Origin: Opisthorchis felineus
Lineage: Eukaryota > Platyhelminthes > Trematoda > Opisthorchiida > Opisthorchiidae
DNA: 64,000 nt
Assembly: GCA_004794785.1 (NCBI GenBank)
Contig: SJOL01009557.1
Span: 418,664 to 482,663 of the forward strand
Direction: 5' to 3'
A program made the position numbers and the translations under genes. Position 1 is the stretch's first letter. Each line of letters begins with the position of its first letter. Of the stretch, positions 1-13,600 are shown piece by piece. The notes beneath the pieces are model-generated. The model ran no database searches. It had not been told where the DNA came from and was given only the letters and a program-made list of their open reading frames with translations.

Positions 1-1099
1 TATATTAACGGTTTCCGCGGAATCGCACTCAGAACAAGTCCATAAAAGGCACATTTGAAGAAGGCATATCTTTCTACCTCTGCCGGATAGAAGAAACCGC
101 AATATACCATGTAGTGATTAGGACATGGTTCGACGCATAATACCGCTTACTGATCAAAACCCTAAGCCTGCGTTTTGAGGCACGCAAAACTCACAAAGTA
201 CTTTAATCGACATTAATGTGTACCGAAGATCAAAAATCCATTAGCATGATCGCCGACAAACTGATTAATCAGTACTTTTTGCTTTTTATATGAAGGTATG
301 TTTCGCTTAGATGAGTGCGAACAGTAAACCTACTAACAATAACGCTGTGGATAGGCCAATCGGCACCTACCCTGCGAGAGACTGACGTAGACGAATAGGG
401 GAAACGGCTGTTCTAAATCACATGACGTGGTTCCGTAGACAAAGAAACGACGTAGCAACTCATTTCAGGACATGTGAATTGCATGCTTTGGATATTTGAG
501 GAAAACGACTTGACAGATAGTTTACAAAAGACAGAGGGTAGTGTTCTGTGGCGTGCTCAAGTGGAATAAAATCACGGCTGGAAATAGAAGGGAACATAAC
601 GATTGCAGGGTTTAGAGGTGAGAGTTTCATGGCAGAGACCGGAAAAACAGTTGCACAGCATTAACTGAACACAGCCGGATACGACCTTCCCTGTGAGTAT
701 ACAGGCCAAGGTATGTGTCGACAAGCGACAAGAAATGTGGAACGATTCACAAACAACCATATGATGGACAGGCACAAGGAATGTCTGTAGTAAACTTTAG
801 ATTGTCTGATAATCGTGCGGCTGAGGTTGAAATATTGTCCAAGCAATCAGATGGTGTATGTAACAAGCACAGTTAGTTGTAAGGACTGAGGTGGGCGCTG
901 CGAAGATGTAGTGACGACATTGAAAACAGCTACGCCAGCTGGTTTGAACAAAATCCTTGAAAACTAATAGCAAGGGTCAAGGGTTTGATATCATACAAAT
1001 ACGCTACGCAAACGGTACGGTTCAAGGGAAACAGGGCCAAGCGGCACTGATGGAGTAACTTTCAAAGAAAGGTAATTAACCCCAAGACATTCTGCTTAC
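1..1099 (-). other. GCN1 intron, continuing beyond the window
   Basis: Follows the donor at 1094-1099. Short open frames exist on both strands, but I see nothing that resembles GCN1 or a known element. Confidence 0.7.
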
Positions 1100-1690
1100 C
1101 TTGAAAAGCGCTTCCAAACAGTCCCAACTGCGGGACAGCGTCGGAGTGTCATGTAGGGCAAGCAATCGGCAGATGTTTCTTAGAGCCAGTGGGTAAAATT
1201 CGCGCAAAACCTTGCTCACAGATTCTTTCGAGTCTGGGATCTCTTCATCGGCGCCTTCGTCAAGATTCGAGTCCGTATCCATATCACCACTGTCTTCGTC
1301 TTCATCCTCATCTTCGCCATCCTCATCCTCATCAGAATCGTCGTCTTCTTCGTCGCTTTCATCCTCTTCATCAGTGTCCTCGCTGTGTCCGGCACCGGCT
1401 TGGGTGGAACCGATCGTCTGCCCTAGAGTGGTGGCCATCGGAATGGCGTCCGCTTCCGCCTCTTCGAAGCTCACATTCAAATAAGCATTCAACAACCGTA
1501 AGCACGCTGTCCTGTAAGCCGGGGTGCCAGGACTAACCTGGTTCGGGGTAGCTGTAGGAGCTGAGCCTCCGGTAGTAGTGGACGTGGATGATGAACCAAC
1601 AACGAGACCACCAAGCAACGTATTGAAGATGTATCGCACACCGGCAAGGTCATAGATACAGATAAGCACTTCTGCACAGTGCATCAAGTC
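1100..1690 (-). CDS. GCN1: GCN1 exon with a long acidic insertion (last exon in the window)
   Basis: Starts [20 protein letters not shown] then [11 protein letters not shown], matching NCQAVILSVEDDTGHRIIIEDLLEA. A Ser/Thr/Gly-rich stretch and an Asp/Glu run of about 50 residues follow. The end is [20 protein letters not shown] then [12 protein letters not shown], matching LRSLVSGLIRLFND..VLEESWDALNAI. The donor is AAG|GTAAGC, phase 0, and the acceptor is cttaaag. The remaining C-terminal HEAT repeats lie beyond position 1. Confidence 0.95.
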
Positions 1691-4600
1691 CTTTAAGTCA
1701 GAGAATAATGAAAAAAAAGATAAACAATAGAGAAACAGTTTGTCTTTCGTATACCTAAGAATAAAACCCGATAAAGACCGCTGGTGCTCCACAAACGCTA
1801 GAAACAGCGACCTAATTGAATAGCCAAACATGCTACTTGTGGACAGAAATTCAGCGTATAAGGCATTTCTTGATCTGCAGTGGAATTTATGTATCACAAA
1901 TGACATGAATAAATGACATGAATAAATTCCGTATTTAAGCACTCATCACATGACCGATCTGTTAGAAGCTTGCGGAAAATCAACATGTTCGGAAATGCAT
2001 GCACCCTTCTCAAGTTCTAAACCTCTGAAGCATCCAAAACCTTGCTCTCACAGGATCGTCGGATCTGCTCACCAGATTCGATAGAAGTTGCGTTGCAGTT
2101 CATTAAGCGACACACTGAAATGAGACAAAACCTCCTAGATATGACAATGTATGCAAAAATGTAAAACAATTCTGCAGACATTAGGGTTCTAAGCCTGATT
2201 CAACCATTACCACTACTTTCAATTAAGGGAGACAAACATTTTAGGGGCCGAATTCCGCTGTCCAAATCAGCTTGAATGTAACTACGGAGAAAGTTACACA
2301 GAAAGAACCGAGAACCACCTGAAGACCACAAAGGAGAAGCACGTCTCCCGTTGGGTCCCGAACCCAATAACACACCTGCAGGCAACACTTGGCAAACATC
2401 TTTTGGTCACAAGTCACTAAGTTGATTTGGTGTCAGCATCCGCTATTCTGTTCATGGATCAAAACTCATGTATTCTCAAACTAGCTGAGATAGCGGCGAT
2501 CGATCGATTGATTCGTCCACTGTGTCCAAAAGACGTAACTCTTGAGTTACCTTCGATTTGAGATATATCGCAAAAGGTCGATGGAAACTCTGGACAGCCG
2601 GCTACTACTTTCGCTCTTCATGGAGTTCACCAGGTAGGCCTGGTTCCCGAATTCCCAGTAAGCTTGTTTTCTAGCTGAACACAAATCTGTCCATATATTG
2701 GGATAAATACCCATTTGCAAATAAAGTTGGTAGTGACGCGAGATTCAGCTGAAATTCATCTTGGTCTTCCGTTTATAATATTCTTCAATTAAATGTACTG
2801 CACGAAGACTGTTTCATAATTCAGTTGGAAACGATATTCAAAGTACAGAGGAGGTTTTCAATAGGTCTATGAACAACCCACTGCTGGTTTCGCCCTTCTC
2901 AGGGAGAATCAAGTAAGCTGGTTCATTTGGTTGTTCCTGTTTGTTGACTGTTCAGCTAGTAACCGCGTGAAGAACTGCGACTATAAACATTTTATTTCTT
3001 GTTTTTGGTAACCTGTTACTGACCAGCCAACCTGAAACGGGTCCATTTACCAATTTTCACCTCTCAATTATGTTTAAATTACCAAGGCCACATAACCGTT
3101 AGAATGTTTCCCAGTTGATGCCGAATTAAACTGACACAGTCTTGAGATGTGTTTTATTCTATGCTACTGAAAGACATCAGGACCTTGCTCTCGGCTCTTT
3201 TCTATGGCTTTCTACTAATACCCCTTCTCGTTCCTGCCTTTATACTATCCTTTATCATAGTATAATCTTCGTAACTGCACCACAGTTGGACACCATCGTC
3301 TGCTAAAATAGAACTGATGCATGTGCTGATAATTAATGAAAAATCCAAAAGAAACCAAGGGGAATCACGAACTTACTTCTTCATGATCGGGGTTACAATC
3401 TATCTGCGCTACCGTGGTCAACAACGCGGGTAGGATGCGATTCAATTGGCGACTCAATGCATCGCCAGCGACAGTAGCTAGGTAGGCAAAAGCTTTGGCA
3501 TTGACCGTCGGGTAGATGAGCTGTAATAAATAGAAAGCAAGAAAGGGTTGCATGTGCGAAAAAAGTGGTGGATGTAATTGTAAGGTATTCCAATAAAACA
3601 AAGCTGATTTAATACTGTACCTATATTTGTGCCATGTAAGTATCCAGGGACTTATAGTAGCAGGAACCTGCCCATTGCGCAGCTGGCAAATAGTAAAGAA
3701 ATCCCTAACCGTCCACTTCAACCACATTGGCCGTCAGAAGGCGAATGCGATAGCTGTTTGAAATCCGGTAGAAAAATGCAAGGAGAATCAAGCCTGAGCT
3801 CTAAGACAGTGTATATTGCCCAAAATTACCCCTAAAACGCCACAGCGCTAGACAGGAAACGAGTGATGCCAAGCTTTGAACCCCCACTCCCCCAGGGAAT
3901 ACTCCCAAGTGACCTATTACCATACATTGCTCTGGCTGATTACTGAAGTGACGGTTTCAACGTGAAAGGACAAGAGCATCGGGTGCTATAGATAAGTTGA
4001 CAGTCTACTAGCCCTCCTTCTGGGGGAGATGACCAAACCCTGCTTCCAAACCAACGGCAAGAAGAATAACAATCAGGTGTGGTAGGTGAGATTACCTCAG
4101 GAATCCAAAAGCCATGCTGGCGGTGCTAAATAACTGCACCTGAAGAATTCTCCGCTGAATTACAGGTCGCATTTGCGTGTGCACAGGCTATAAATGCACA
4201 CTTGAACAAAAGACTAGGTGATATTTATACCTGCACCTGTCCAAAAATCTCTTTACCATTCACGACTTCAGACATACAAATCGTAGACTTTCGATATGCT
4301 GACAAAGCTATATATAGTAAAGGCTACAATATCTTCCAACAGTCAATCAGTCGCATCGACCAGTTTTCTCTTCAAACTGTACTAGAACCCAATGCTGTGA
4401 AGACCGTATCTTGTAATGCACAGACAATCTCTTTGGATTGATCGATCACGCCCTTACGTTCAAGTAACTTGGCTCAACTATGCTTTCGAAGGGGTTAACC
4501 TCCACAAGAATGACTATTTTACAATTGGATATTACAGTACATGAAACCAAAGTAAAGACTAAGGCTGGCACAATCGGTCATTCGCCTGGCTGGCCCTTAT

Positions 4601-7600
4601 GGTTTTGAGACATCGCTCTTGAGAACTTAGGGTGATCGGAAGTGAGAAAGGACCCAACTGAAGAGATACCAATTGCTTCCAGGTACAGTTGCTCCCTCAA
4701 CAAAGCAGTACGCAAACGATGTAGAGAAAGTGGATGTAATAATCCACAACCACCTACTTCAGCTGTTTGGACACGTTTTGCGGAAGCCGCCTACAGAACT
4801 CATGAAGTGCTTCGCCTTCGAACTGGCGGTGTCGACTCAACAGACAAGTCAAAACAAGACTCAACAGAGTTCACATTGATTTTGATAAGTCACCCCCCCC
4901 CTCAACAGGTTAACGAAATGCGTCGAGGGAATAAGGATGAGGTCACCATAAGCGTCGACTTTAATTCAGAACGCTGTAGCAGCGATCCGAGATATGAGTA
5001 CGATGACGACAACGACAAAGCGTAAAACAAAGTGAAGTTAGTTTAACTCCCAGAACGAAAAAATTTGAAGCGATTACCTGTAGTGCGGAATGTGTGAGCA
5101 ACGGAGCTCTCTAATGATTGCCATTTTCCTAACCCACAAGAAGCCTGTGTTCCCTGGATACCAAGTTCGTTAGGAGACACTAAATATAACACACGGCGGC
5201 TCGGAATACTCTATGGAAGATGTGAAACAGATGAGCAGATGGTAAGCGACCGCGATGTCGAAGCAAACAGTAGATGCTAGGTCAACAAGGCTAGATCGGC
5301 AAATGAAGCATGAAATGAATGTGGGCGGGACAAGTCATACACATGCACGTCAGCCGCCTGACATAGCGGTGTTTTCTAATCCTCATTTCTGTTGGCTGTG
5401 AGCCTCTTCCAGGGGCAAGCATTCAGTCGCTTCCCAGCCGAACTACTTGGAGGAAATTGTTCAGTTGTTTAGGTGCTGGATTGTGACAGAGAGGATCCAA
5501 AGAAGTGATACGCCATGAAGAATTGCAAGGAAAATTCAACGCTGACATCAATTGTCTGTGTATTCACATTCCTGCTAGTTGACATTTAAAATTTTTCGGT
5601 GTTTTCGGATCACTCCCTGCGTCTGGAGTCGAGTGGTTTTCGGAAAAAATACCTCGTCCAAGATAGATGAGATGGTCGCACTCCATAGCTTGCGTTCGCT
5701 TGGTCACATGCTCCGTATGACAGTTGACGAACTTCCTCGAAGCCCTCATTATACAATCACGCGAAGGATGGAAGCGAGCAAAAGGAGACCAAGCACTGAC
5801 TTGGCAACAAAGTATGAAGGCCATTACCAGAAAACTCAGCTGCGCCGGTCATTGCCACCTCCCTGGATGAGGACCCCGAGACGAGACAGATCAACGGTTA
5901 GAGACATTGGTAGACTCAGCCCAGTCGCGCATTCATCCAAACTGTCTCCAACAATGCATAGCTGTAACACCCTTTCGGTGCATAGCTGCCGTGTCCTTCT
6001 AAGAAGGCACGAGGACAGAGATTCGGCCAAGTTACGAAGGTCTAGGACAAGAGCAGTCGAGATGTCGGGGTTGGGTTCAAACGATGGACCCTCCGGTTTG
6101 TAACTTCGCGCCTTAATACTGAGTTGCCTCGATCTCTTAAAGTCTGAGAGATTCCGTATGATCACACCACTTTCGTTTCTTCGTTTTCTCAATGATCGTA
6201 TGAAAGTAAAGTTGCAGCATTTACCGAAATACATGGGTGTTGTTGTTGTAAACAAAGTAAAACTAAACAACAACGGGATATATCCCAATGTGCTTTGGCG
6301 CAAATGAACAAAAGTGGTGGTTTAGTTTCAGCTATATACGTTATTTGCACACAGAGAGACCGAAGGGCACTGATGGTAGGGCTGTAAACACTGAATACTC
6401 AGCTGATACGATTCAATTATGGCGGAATGCGTGGTGGATTGCATTTTCGATTAGACTCGTTATTTCGTGCTCACAGGCACATGGACATTCTGGTATGCAG
6501 AACACAAACTTACTTTCGGAACCAAATAAGGCATGACCGCCTTACCCTTAACAACAAGCAGTTGTCGAAGGCCGTCTAGTGCATGTGGACTTGTCTTCGG
6601 ATCATCCAGCTGCGCCAGGATGTCTGGAAGGACACCATCCAAGCACCGAACACCCAACGCACCGTAGAGGATCTCAAATGTGCGTGCACCAGAACGACGT
6701 ACTTCGGGTAGCTCGTCACAGAGTGTGCGGCGAATAGGAATCAGCAGACTGTCTGTGTAGTTAAACAACTACACCAAATAGAATATAAAGGGGAAAAAGA
6801 TAGGTCACTGAAGGATCAAATACGCAACAATTTCACCGCATTCATAACACACCAAACTTTATATGACGCCCGCAATGGAAGTAACGGAAGTAATCTTACA
6901 GTGAGCTTAGCTTAGTGGTTTTCCTTGAATGGCAGACAGCAGACCTAAAACAGCACAAAGGTTCCTGTTCGAGTTGGGCTCTGGATCATGCTAAGTACTG
7001 CTTCAAAACTTCAACGAAAAGATGGGTGATATAGCACACGCAACCTTGCTGAGAATGATCCCGCAGTAAACGCGAAATCCACTCATAAGGTTTCAAGCTC
7101 CCGTTCCATTTGACCCATATACGGCGTACTAGTTGGTTACGATGGTTTTGTTAAGAAATCCACTCTAATCAGATCTGGACATTAGTACTACATAGTCGCA
7201 CTCCCAAAAAGTCAGGAGAAAGCATTGGGTGAGGAGAAAAACAAAAGATAGGGGGGCGGGTGGTGATTCACTGAGGTTTTGAAAACATTTTCTCGGAAGC
7301 ATGTGCATTCCAACGTTTGGAGGAAGTACTGAAATGACGTTCTGCCTCAGCCAATGTGGTGAACATACTAGAAAATTTGAGAACTGGAGACCACTCATGT
7401 GGGCTAATCACATTGTCCATTTGACTGTTTTGGGAAAGTAGTAACCATTCGGTCAGTTGTTCAATAGGATAAAAAAGTGAATGGACCCTTGTTAAACGAT
7501 CGACTATTGAAAGAATATCACTCAAAAATTCAAGATTATGCCAACTCTCGTTTGCGTTGATAACATCTTTTATGTAGGAACCAGGTCAATTCATTTACGC

Positions 7601-10600
7601 GACACATTCCACATATCGTCCGATTTGCTGGTAGTAGCCATCTTGAGCATTCCTATGTAGTCCTGTCAGTTTTTCTTCGAGACTGTTACTGTAGTGTCAG
7701 CAATGTAAACGCTTGGTCGTGAAATTCTGATCCAAGGACGTGAAAAGAGCCCGCTTAACAACCATGTCCTTATGCGTATGAGATGGATGAATCATACCAA
7801 TGGATTAAAAAAGAACACGTTCATACCAAATTGACGCGACCACAGATGGCCCAGCAAAGACACTTTATACCCAAAATGTACCATCGTTTCAGTGAAAAAA
7901 ATTGTATCACATTTCGAGCTAATCAGCCAGAAAGCGTGCGAGCATGGCTCTGAATCCGATTCGCAGAAATGGAAGTCTTTGTTGGCATCCACTAGGTTAA
8001 CTGCCATTGTCATAGAGAAAAGTTATTTCCTGTTCACAGAACAGTACAGCAGACCGACGTCACGCTGTATTAATCCACATGAAAAGCATCCAACCGAAAT
8101 ACGCAAGTCATGGTTTGGATAGCGGCTCCGACCGCAGCATTAATTCGATGCGCAAAGTTCAGTGATCGGGAAAAAAATGAAGATTGAAATGAAAATAGTC
8201 CGGAAAAAGACGTACACGTTGCTTGGTGGGCACCTCTCCAATATACCTCAACTGGTTTTAGGCGTCCACGGCCAAAAATCACATCGGCTTTTGAATGAAT
8301 GCAACTTGAGGCATTAACCTGACCGCGACAGACATGAGGTGAAGCGGAACAAGGTCTACGACAAAATCTAAACACATCCCATCATCAGGATGAGTTGTAG
8401 CTAGATCGAACAGTCTGAAATGTCCCTTTGCTCCCCATACTTTTTATTATACGAAGGTGAAACTACAGGTAAGAACAAACTCTATTGTGAGGAAACTCCC
8501 GGGAAAGATGTGAACAAAAAGATTACAACACGAAGTTAAAACACGGATGGTAGTTTTTTTCATTTGTACGTTCCTCAATTTGTGGCAAGCTCTGTTTAGA
8601 GACTGTCAATCCAACGCAAGGTCCTGGAGTGGGGAACTACATCAGGTTTCCATAAGTTTCGCGGTGGTATCTCCCAAAATGACAGCGTAGGCCGTCTATT
8701 GCCTCACTGGCATGTGAACAGGAGCCGATCACACAGACGAGGCAAACAACAGATTATCAGGTAAGGGAGTTGTGGCGCTGCGGTGACCCGACACGACAAA
8801 ACCCTATGCTGGTCACTCGGATGTATCGGTATATGGCAGTGAAACAAAAGGAAAAACCAGTCTGTCTGGCCAACTTCTAGAGACGTTGACGGGCTCCCAG
8901 TACGTTGTATGAAAGGGATTTTTCACGCAGTAAATGAGGTAGTTTTCCAAAGAGGCCTCAATGTTTCCTCTATTTTTGGGACACATTTCAGGTTGAGGGT
9001 TCTGGCAAACATGCAGCTTTCCATATGGATAACCAAAAGCGTAAAAGAACTAGGATCAAGCAGGACATAAGGTTGAGGGAAATTTGAGGACTGCCCCTAC
9101 CTGATGAACCCCAAGAAGGGCGAAACTGGATGTAGGCTGTCGAAGGGGGTTTCAGGAACCCAGTGAGTAGTGTGTTACGTTTACATTACCACAGTTTGGA
9201 GGATGGTGGAGGAAATACAGTACTCCCAAGTTACAATCATGTAAGGCTAAGCAAATTCGGTTGTGGGAGGAAGGTCGATAAACGGAGTGCCGTTTGATAG
9301 ATCTTAAAACTAGTGACCTACATAAGTGATCTTGCTGTCTATTCTATATGTCATACCAACACTATCATGGCTCACATCGAATTTGAGTGCATAGAAATGT
9401 GTCCTCGAGCATCTCGCGCGGCATCTCGCTGCCGCAGAAACCACGTGAAGCTAGCATGCTTTGGTCCCCATGACGAAACAGTCGAGGACAGTCTGTTCAC
9501 AACTAGGAGATTGAACGTAGGTGCCAAAAATAGATATCACGATCGTTCGCGACTGACCACGAAAGTACAGGTGCGTGCGTCCAAGTCCACGAAAGCAGAC
9601 ATGCACAGTGAATAAGTATATAGGCGATCACAGATACATGTAGCTCTGCAGCGAAAAGTCGATGTTGCCATGTCCACATGCACACAAACGGCGCATGGAG
9701 CACAGAAAACAGTGCACACGAAGGTGATAGACAGCCAAAGAGCCATCAAATGGATCGAACACGCACGCGAACGTGCTATAAATACTTGTTTGCGGATAGT
9801 GAACAGACACATAACACTTACATTAGTCACTTCAGATGAAATTAGTCAGCAAATAAGATCTAATAAATCGGCATTCCAAACTGAAAAGTGAAACAACCTG
9901 ATCAGCCTATACTAATGAGCAGACAAGGCGGATTTCAAACCAAGATGACGAACCCAAGGGACAGAGTATACCGGTTATCGAAATGCCAGTACGACCTGTA
10001 TGACGGTTGCTACAAGTTCCTTGAACCAGTTTTAAGGGGTCACTTTTCATAGGAGACCAATCACCTGATGATCATAATACACCTGACACTGTCTGTCAGT
10101 GTACCGGAAAAGCACACTGGTAGGCTGAATGGGACAAACAACGCTCACATAAGACGTTGTCTCATAAGCCCAGACAATGATAGCCAGCAAGAAAGCCTAG
10201 ATCCTAACAAGAACCGACTTGGGTTCGTCCTCGGCTGTAATGCTTGGTTGGGAAAGAAAATGAAGGATGGTACGGAAAACGGAAGACCACCTGTTCTCGG
10301 GGACAATTGCGCATAAGCTCCATGAGCCCTGTGCATACGCCGCGACGATGGTTGGGTTCTGAGGAGTTCAATCCAGCCACAAGGAGTGGAATAATTTCAG
10401 GCAAAATTCGTTCGCCCAGTTTTCGCACCACGTCACCAAGAGCCCGAGCAGCAAGCTGAAACAAATGTGGAAAAAATATTGACAGCTGGGAAGACTATTC
10501 CAAGGTTAGGCACGTACAGTGCCGTACGCATGCTGGGCAGTTGCCCAGAGTGCATTACATAAGATCTAGTTGAAAGGAGTAATCATCATAGAAAATAGTG

Positions 10601-13600
10601 TTGTCACCGATCCTTAGGTTTCATGAACACAATCAGTGATGGCTCATTTGCCTATTCACCGGATTTTACCTGTGATAAACAAGATCCAACTCAGGTACCG
10701 CTAAATGAAGAAAAGAAGTTAGATTGATTCCTCATTACATTGCAATTATTTTAAAGTTTAACTTTGGTCGAGTTTTTTCAGCTCACAAACCGTGCATCGA
10801 CATACAGTGGTTCCATCTGCTACAGTTTCATTCACCGAGGATAACGTCCAACTTAAAAATAGAGCATTAAAAGTTTCTGCTATCTAAACATATTGACGTA
10901 ACTTGGAGATATTTTGTTCCCGAGAAGGATGCATTTCCAAGAGGAAGACTTTATTCGATCTCGACGGTCAGTTCTTTTTGGGAAGAGAACGGTACGGCAG
11001 AACACGGATGACTAGGTAGTAATGTTGCGGACAGTCTCATTCAGGAACAATGTATGCATCACTTAATGGCATAATTGTCCACAACACACCCGAGATCGGT
11101 TCCGCCCTGATCGACGGAGCATCAGCTATGTAGATCGCACATTATCTGATTCAATACTTCTCCCAACAGGACAAATCGATGGAAAAATGGTTTGCTGTCC
11201 TGTAGTCGTTCTGAGAATCGGGTGCCTGTCAATATGATGGGCTCACACAGACGGTGGTAAACGCCACAATCACTTCCATTTCCTTTTCACCTCTATAAGG
11301 CTTTCAAAAGATTTGTCCGTCCAAACAGCTATACTGTGAGGCTAGACCTTGGATGATATAAAGGTTGCGGAGGCAACCTTATTCTCGGATATTTTGTACC
11401 ACATATTTTCCGGCCAAGAAAATTCTTTTCCGAAGTATAGTCCCGCACTCGAAATCCCAAAAGAAAAGGCTAAAACAGCGAACAGGTAATTGGACAGGAT
11501 ACACATAGCATTGGGAATGATGGGCTCAAACCCTCACTGCAAACGTTCACTGGTGGTCGCGGGAATAGCTCACATCAGATCTGGTTTGTGCAAGACATGA
11601 GGTGCGCAAGTGAATGACCGATATTTGATCAGTATAGTTGGAAATAGAACAAACGGCACAGGTTAGATAAAAGTCACTCAAATCATTCTGCCACTCCTGT
11701 GTGCAATTATCACAGACATTTGGTAAAACAAACGATGGAGTAACGCGTCGACACTGGTGGCATTACTCGTAGGAGATAAAGTTAAACTGTTTCGTAGTAT
11801 AGTGGTGAGTTACCATTATATACTGTTAGCACGCCAAATGATATCACCTGACAACTTTGTTTTAAACTTTATCCAAAAGATTTAGCATGAAACTGTTGCC
11901 ATCGCTGGTATTGTTGTTGTTCCTGAAATTTGCTCGGAGAAACAATTATTCAAACAAATGATTACATGTGTTTACATTAGATTCTATTTCTCTTCGAAGG
12001 ATTATCTTTTGAAGAAGTTTGTTTATTCTGTGGATAAACAGTGCTCGGGCTTCGTATCATCATAATCTGAGTAATCTGGCAATTTGTTGGCATAGTTTCT
12101 AACGAATTTATGTGGCCTACTGGTATTGCCAGTCGAGATTTCAATGGGCCGAAAGGTCTGGGATTCAGTAATTCAACTGACCAATCAGCAGTATTCTAGC
12201 TTTTCGTAAGATCGACTGAAGATTTGAACTACAAAGTGATGCTCCTGATGAAATAGGAAGGGTTAGTTTACGCTTCGGGATGCACGTATATTCCATGCGA
12301 TCATACTAGCACATGTGCCTCTAATATAGCCTCGATGAGGATAAGCACCGTGGCAAGAAAACTATGAAAAATTACTCTTTGAACTTAAATGGTGGTTTCT
12401 AATCGATTTACCGCCTGATTAGATCACTGTACTTAAAAACAATATCTGGCAAAAAAAGCATGCAGGTCGTCGCTACTGGCAAGGATTTGAACCACTATCT
12501 GGAGGTTTGCCTCCTGTGAATTCTTCAATGAAGGTCTGTTACTGTGTTTTTGGGCCCAACAATCCGTACGGTACATAAATGCCCTGCACGCTAGTCAAGG
12601 CAGGATCAGTACATGTCCCAATCAATCGTTTAAATATGGGTTACTGTGCGCTTCCTCTTCATACCGTTTACATATAGCTTCAAGAGACCAAACTCATAGG
12701 ATGTAAAGGTACACGTAGCCACTAGCATTGCTGAGCAAGAACGCTGTACCTATTGGCCGTTTGGGTAATAATCTGAAGTTAAATAAGAACTGATAGGGGT
12801 CACGTCCGCCTAATCGGAGCAGGCGCTTGTGTGAAAGTCATGCGGATAAACTTTGCTATCTACTATGGCTGAAAACATGCTGTACGGTAAAATCGAATGC
12901 TGCTCGAAAAACCCTTTCGGATCAAGTCCGTCGAGTAAGAAGAACGTTTCAGGACAGTTTTTGTAAACGATACTGGTTAACGTGTGAACTTAGTCTGACT
13001 GTGGTGGTTGCGAAAAACCCGTTGCTGTCCAACGAAGCAAAGTGTATCCAACTGCGCAGCTGTTAGACCCTCACTTCTGCTGGACACCATCTAGTCAACT
13101 TGCAATCCCAAGTAAATCCACATACGAAATCCAAAGCATCTTATGCCAATGGTCGCGGTTTCTCAGCCTATCCATGGTATCTTTAGTTCTTTTGCCTCTC
13201 AATTTAACCACCGATCCTCCTGTCCGTTCTTCTACTGCGCTGGCCAAGAATGCATTGAGCACATCATGAGACTAATTGTTGAACAGCACCACTCAACGTC
13301 GTATAGAATGTGCTGTGAACCTCGTGTTTCCTTCGAATGCCAGTAAATTGTTCACCAACAATCTGCTTAACGAATTTCATTTCCATCCATATTTCGTTTG
13401 TCCAAGCATTGCCTTGGATACACATCCTTTCCATGTCCACCAGTAAAAAAAACTTTGTTGTGCTAAGTTTACACTTGACTGCAAATGGGCGATCACGCCA
13501 GGATGACATTCATCCTTTTTCAGAAGAATCTTAGTTGTGTTTACGATCAACACACCAGCTGATTCCAAGAAACACCATTTGGAGCACTCAAAGCGTTACT

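Larger units (their letters stand above)
1691..3376 (-). other. GCN1 intron
   Basis: Non-coding between two firmly placed exons. It holds two degenerate hammerhead modules near 2.6 and 2.9 kb. Confidence 0.8.
3521..6513 (-). other. GCN1 intron with LINE tail and SINE
   Basis: Besides the LINE fragments near 4.7 and 5.65 kb and the SINE at 5.96 kb, no coding or structured sequence was recognised. Confidence 0.75.

Noticed and set aside
1212..1484. Plus-strand open frame of almost pure serine
   Set aside because: It is the antisense shadow of the acidic run in the GCN1 exon on the minus strand.
5836..6303. Minus-strand frame of 155 codons
   Set aside because: It crosses the SINE and the antisense of a LINE remnant; no family similarity was seen.
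12830..13340. Minus-strand stretches resembling a Gypsy-type integrase or its C-terminal part
   Set aside because: Only a few residues fit ([11 protein letters not shown]), with stops in between. Not enough for a call.
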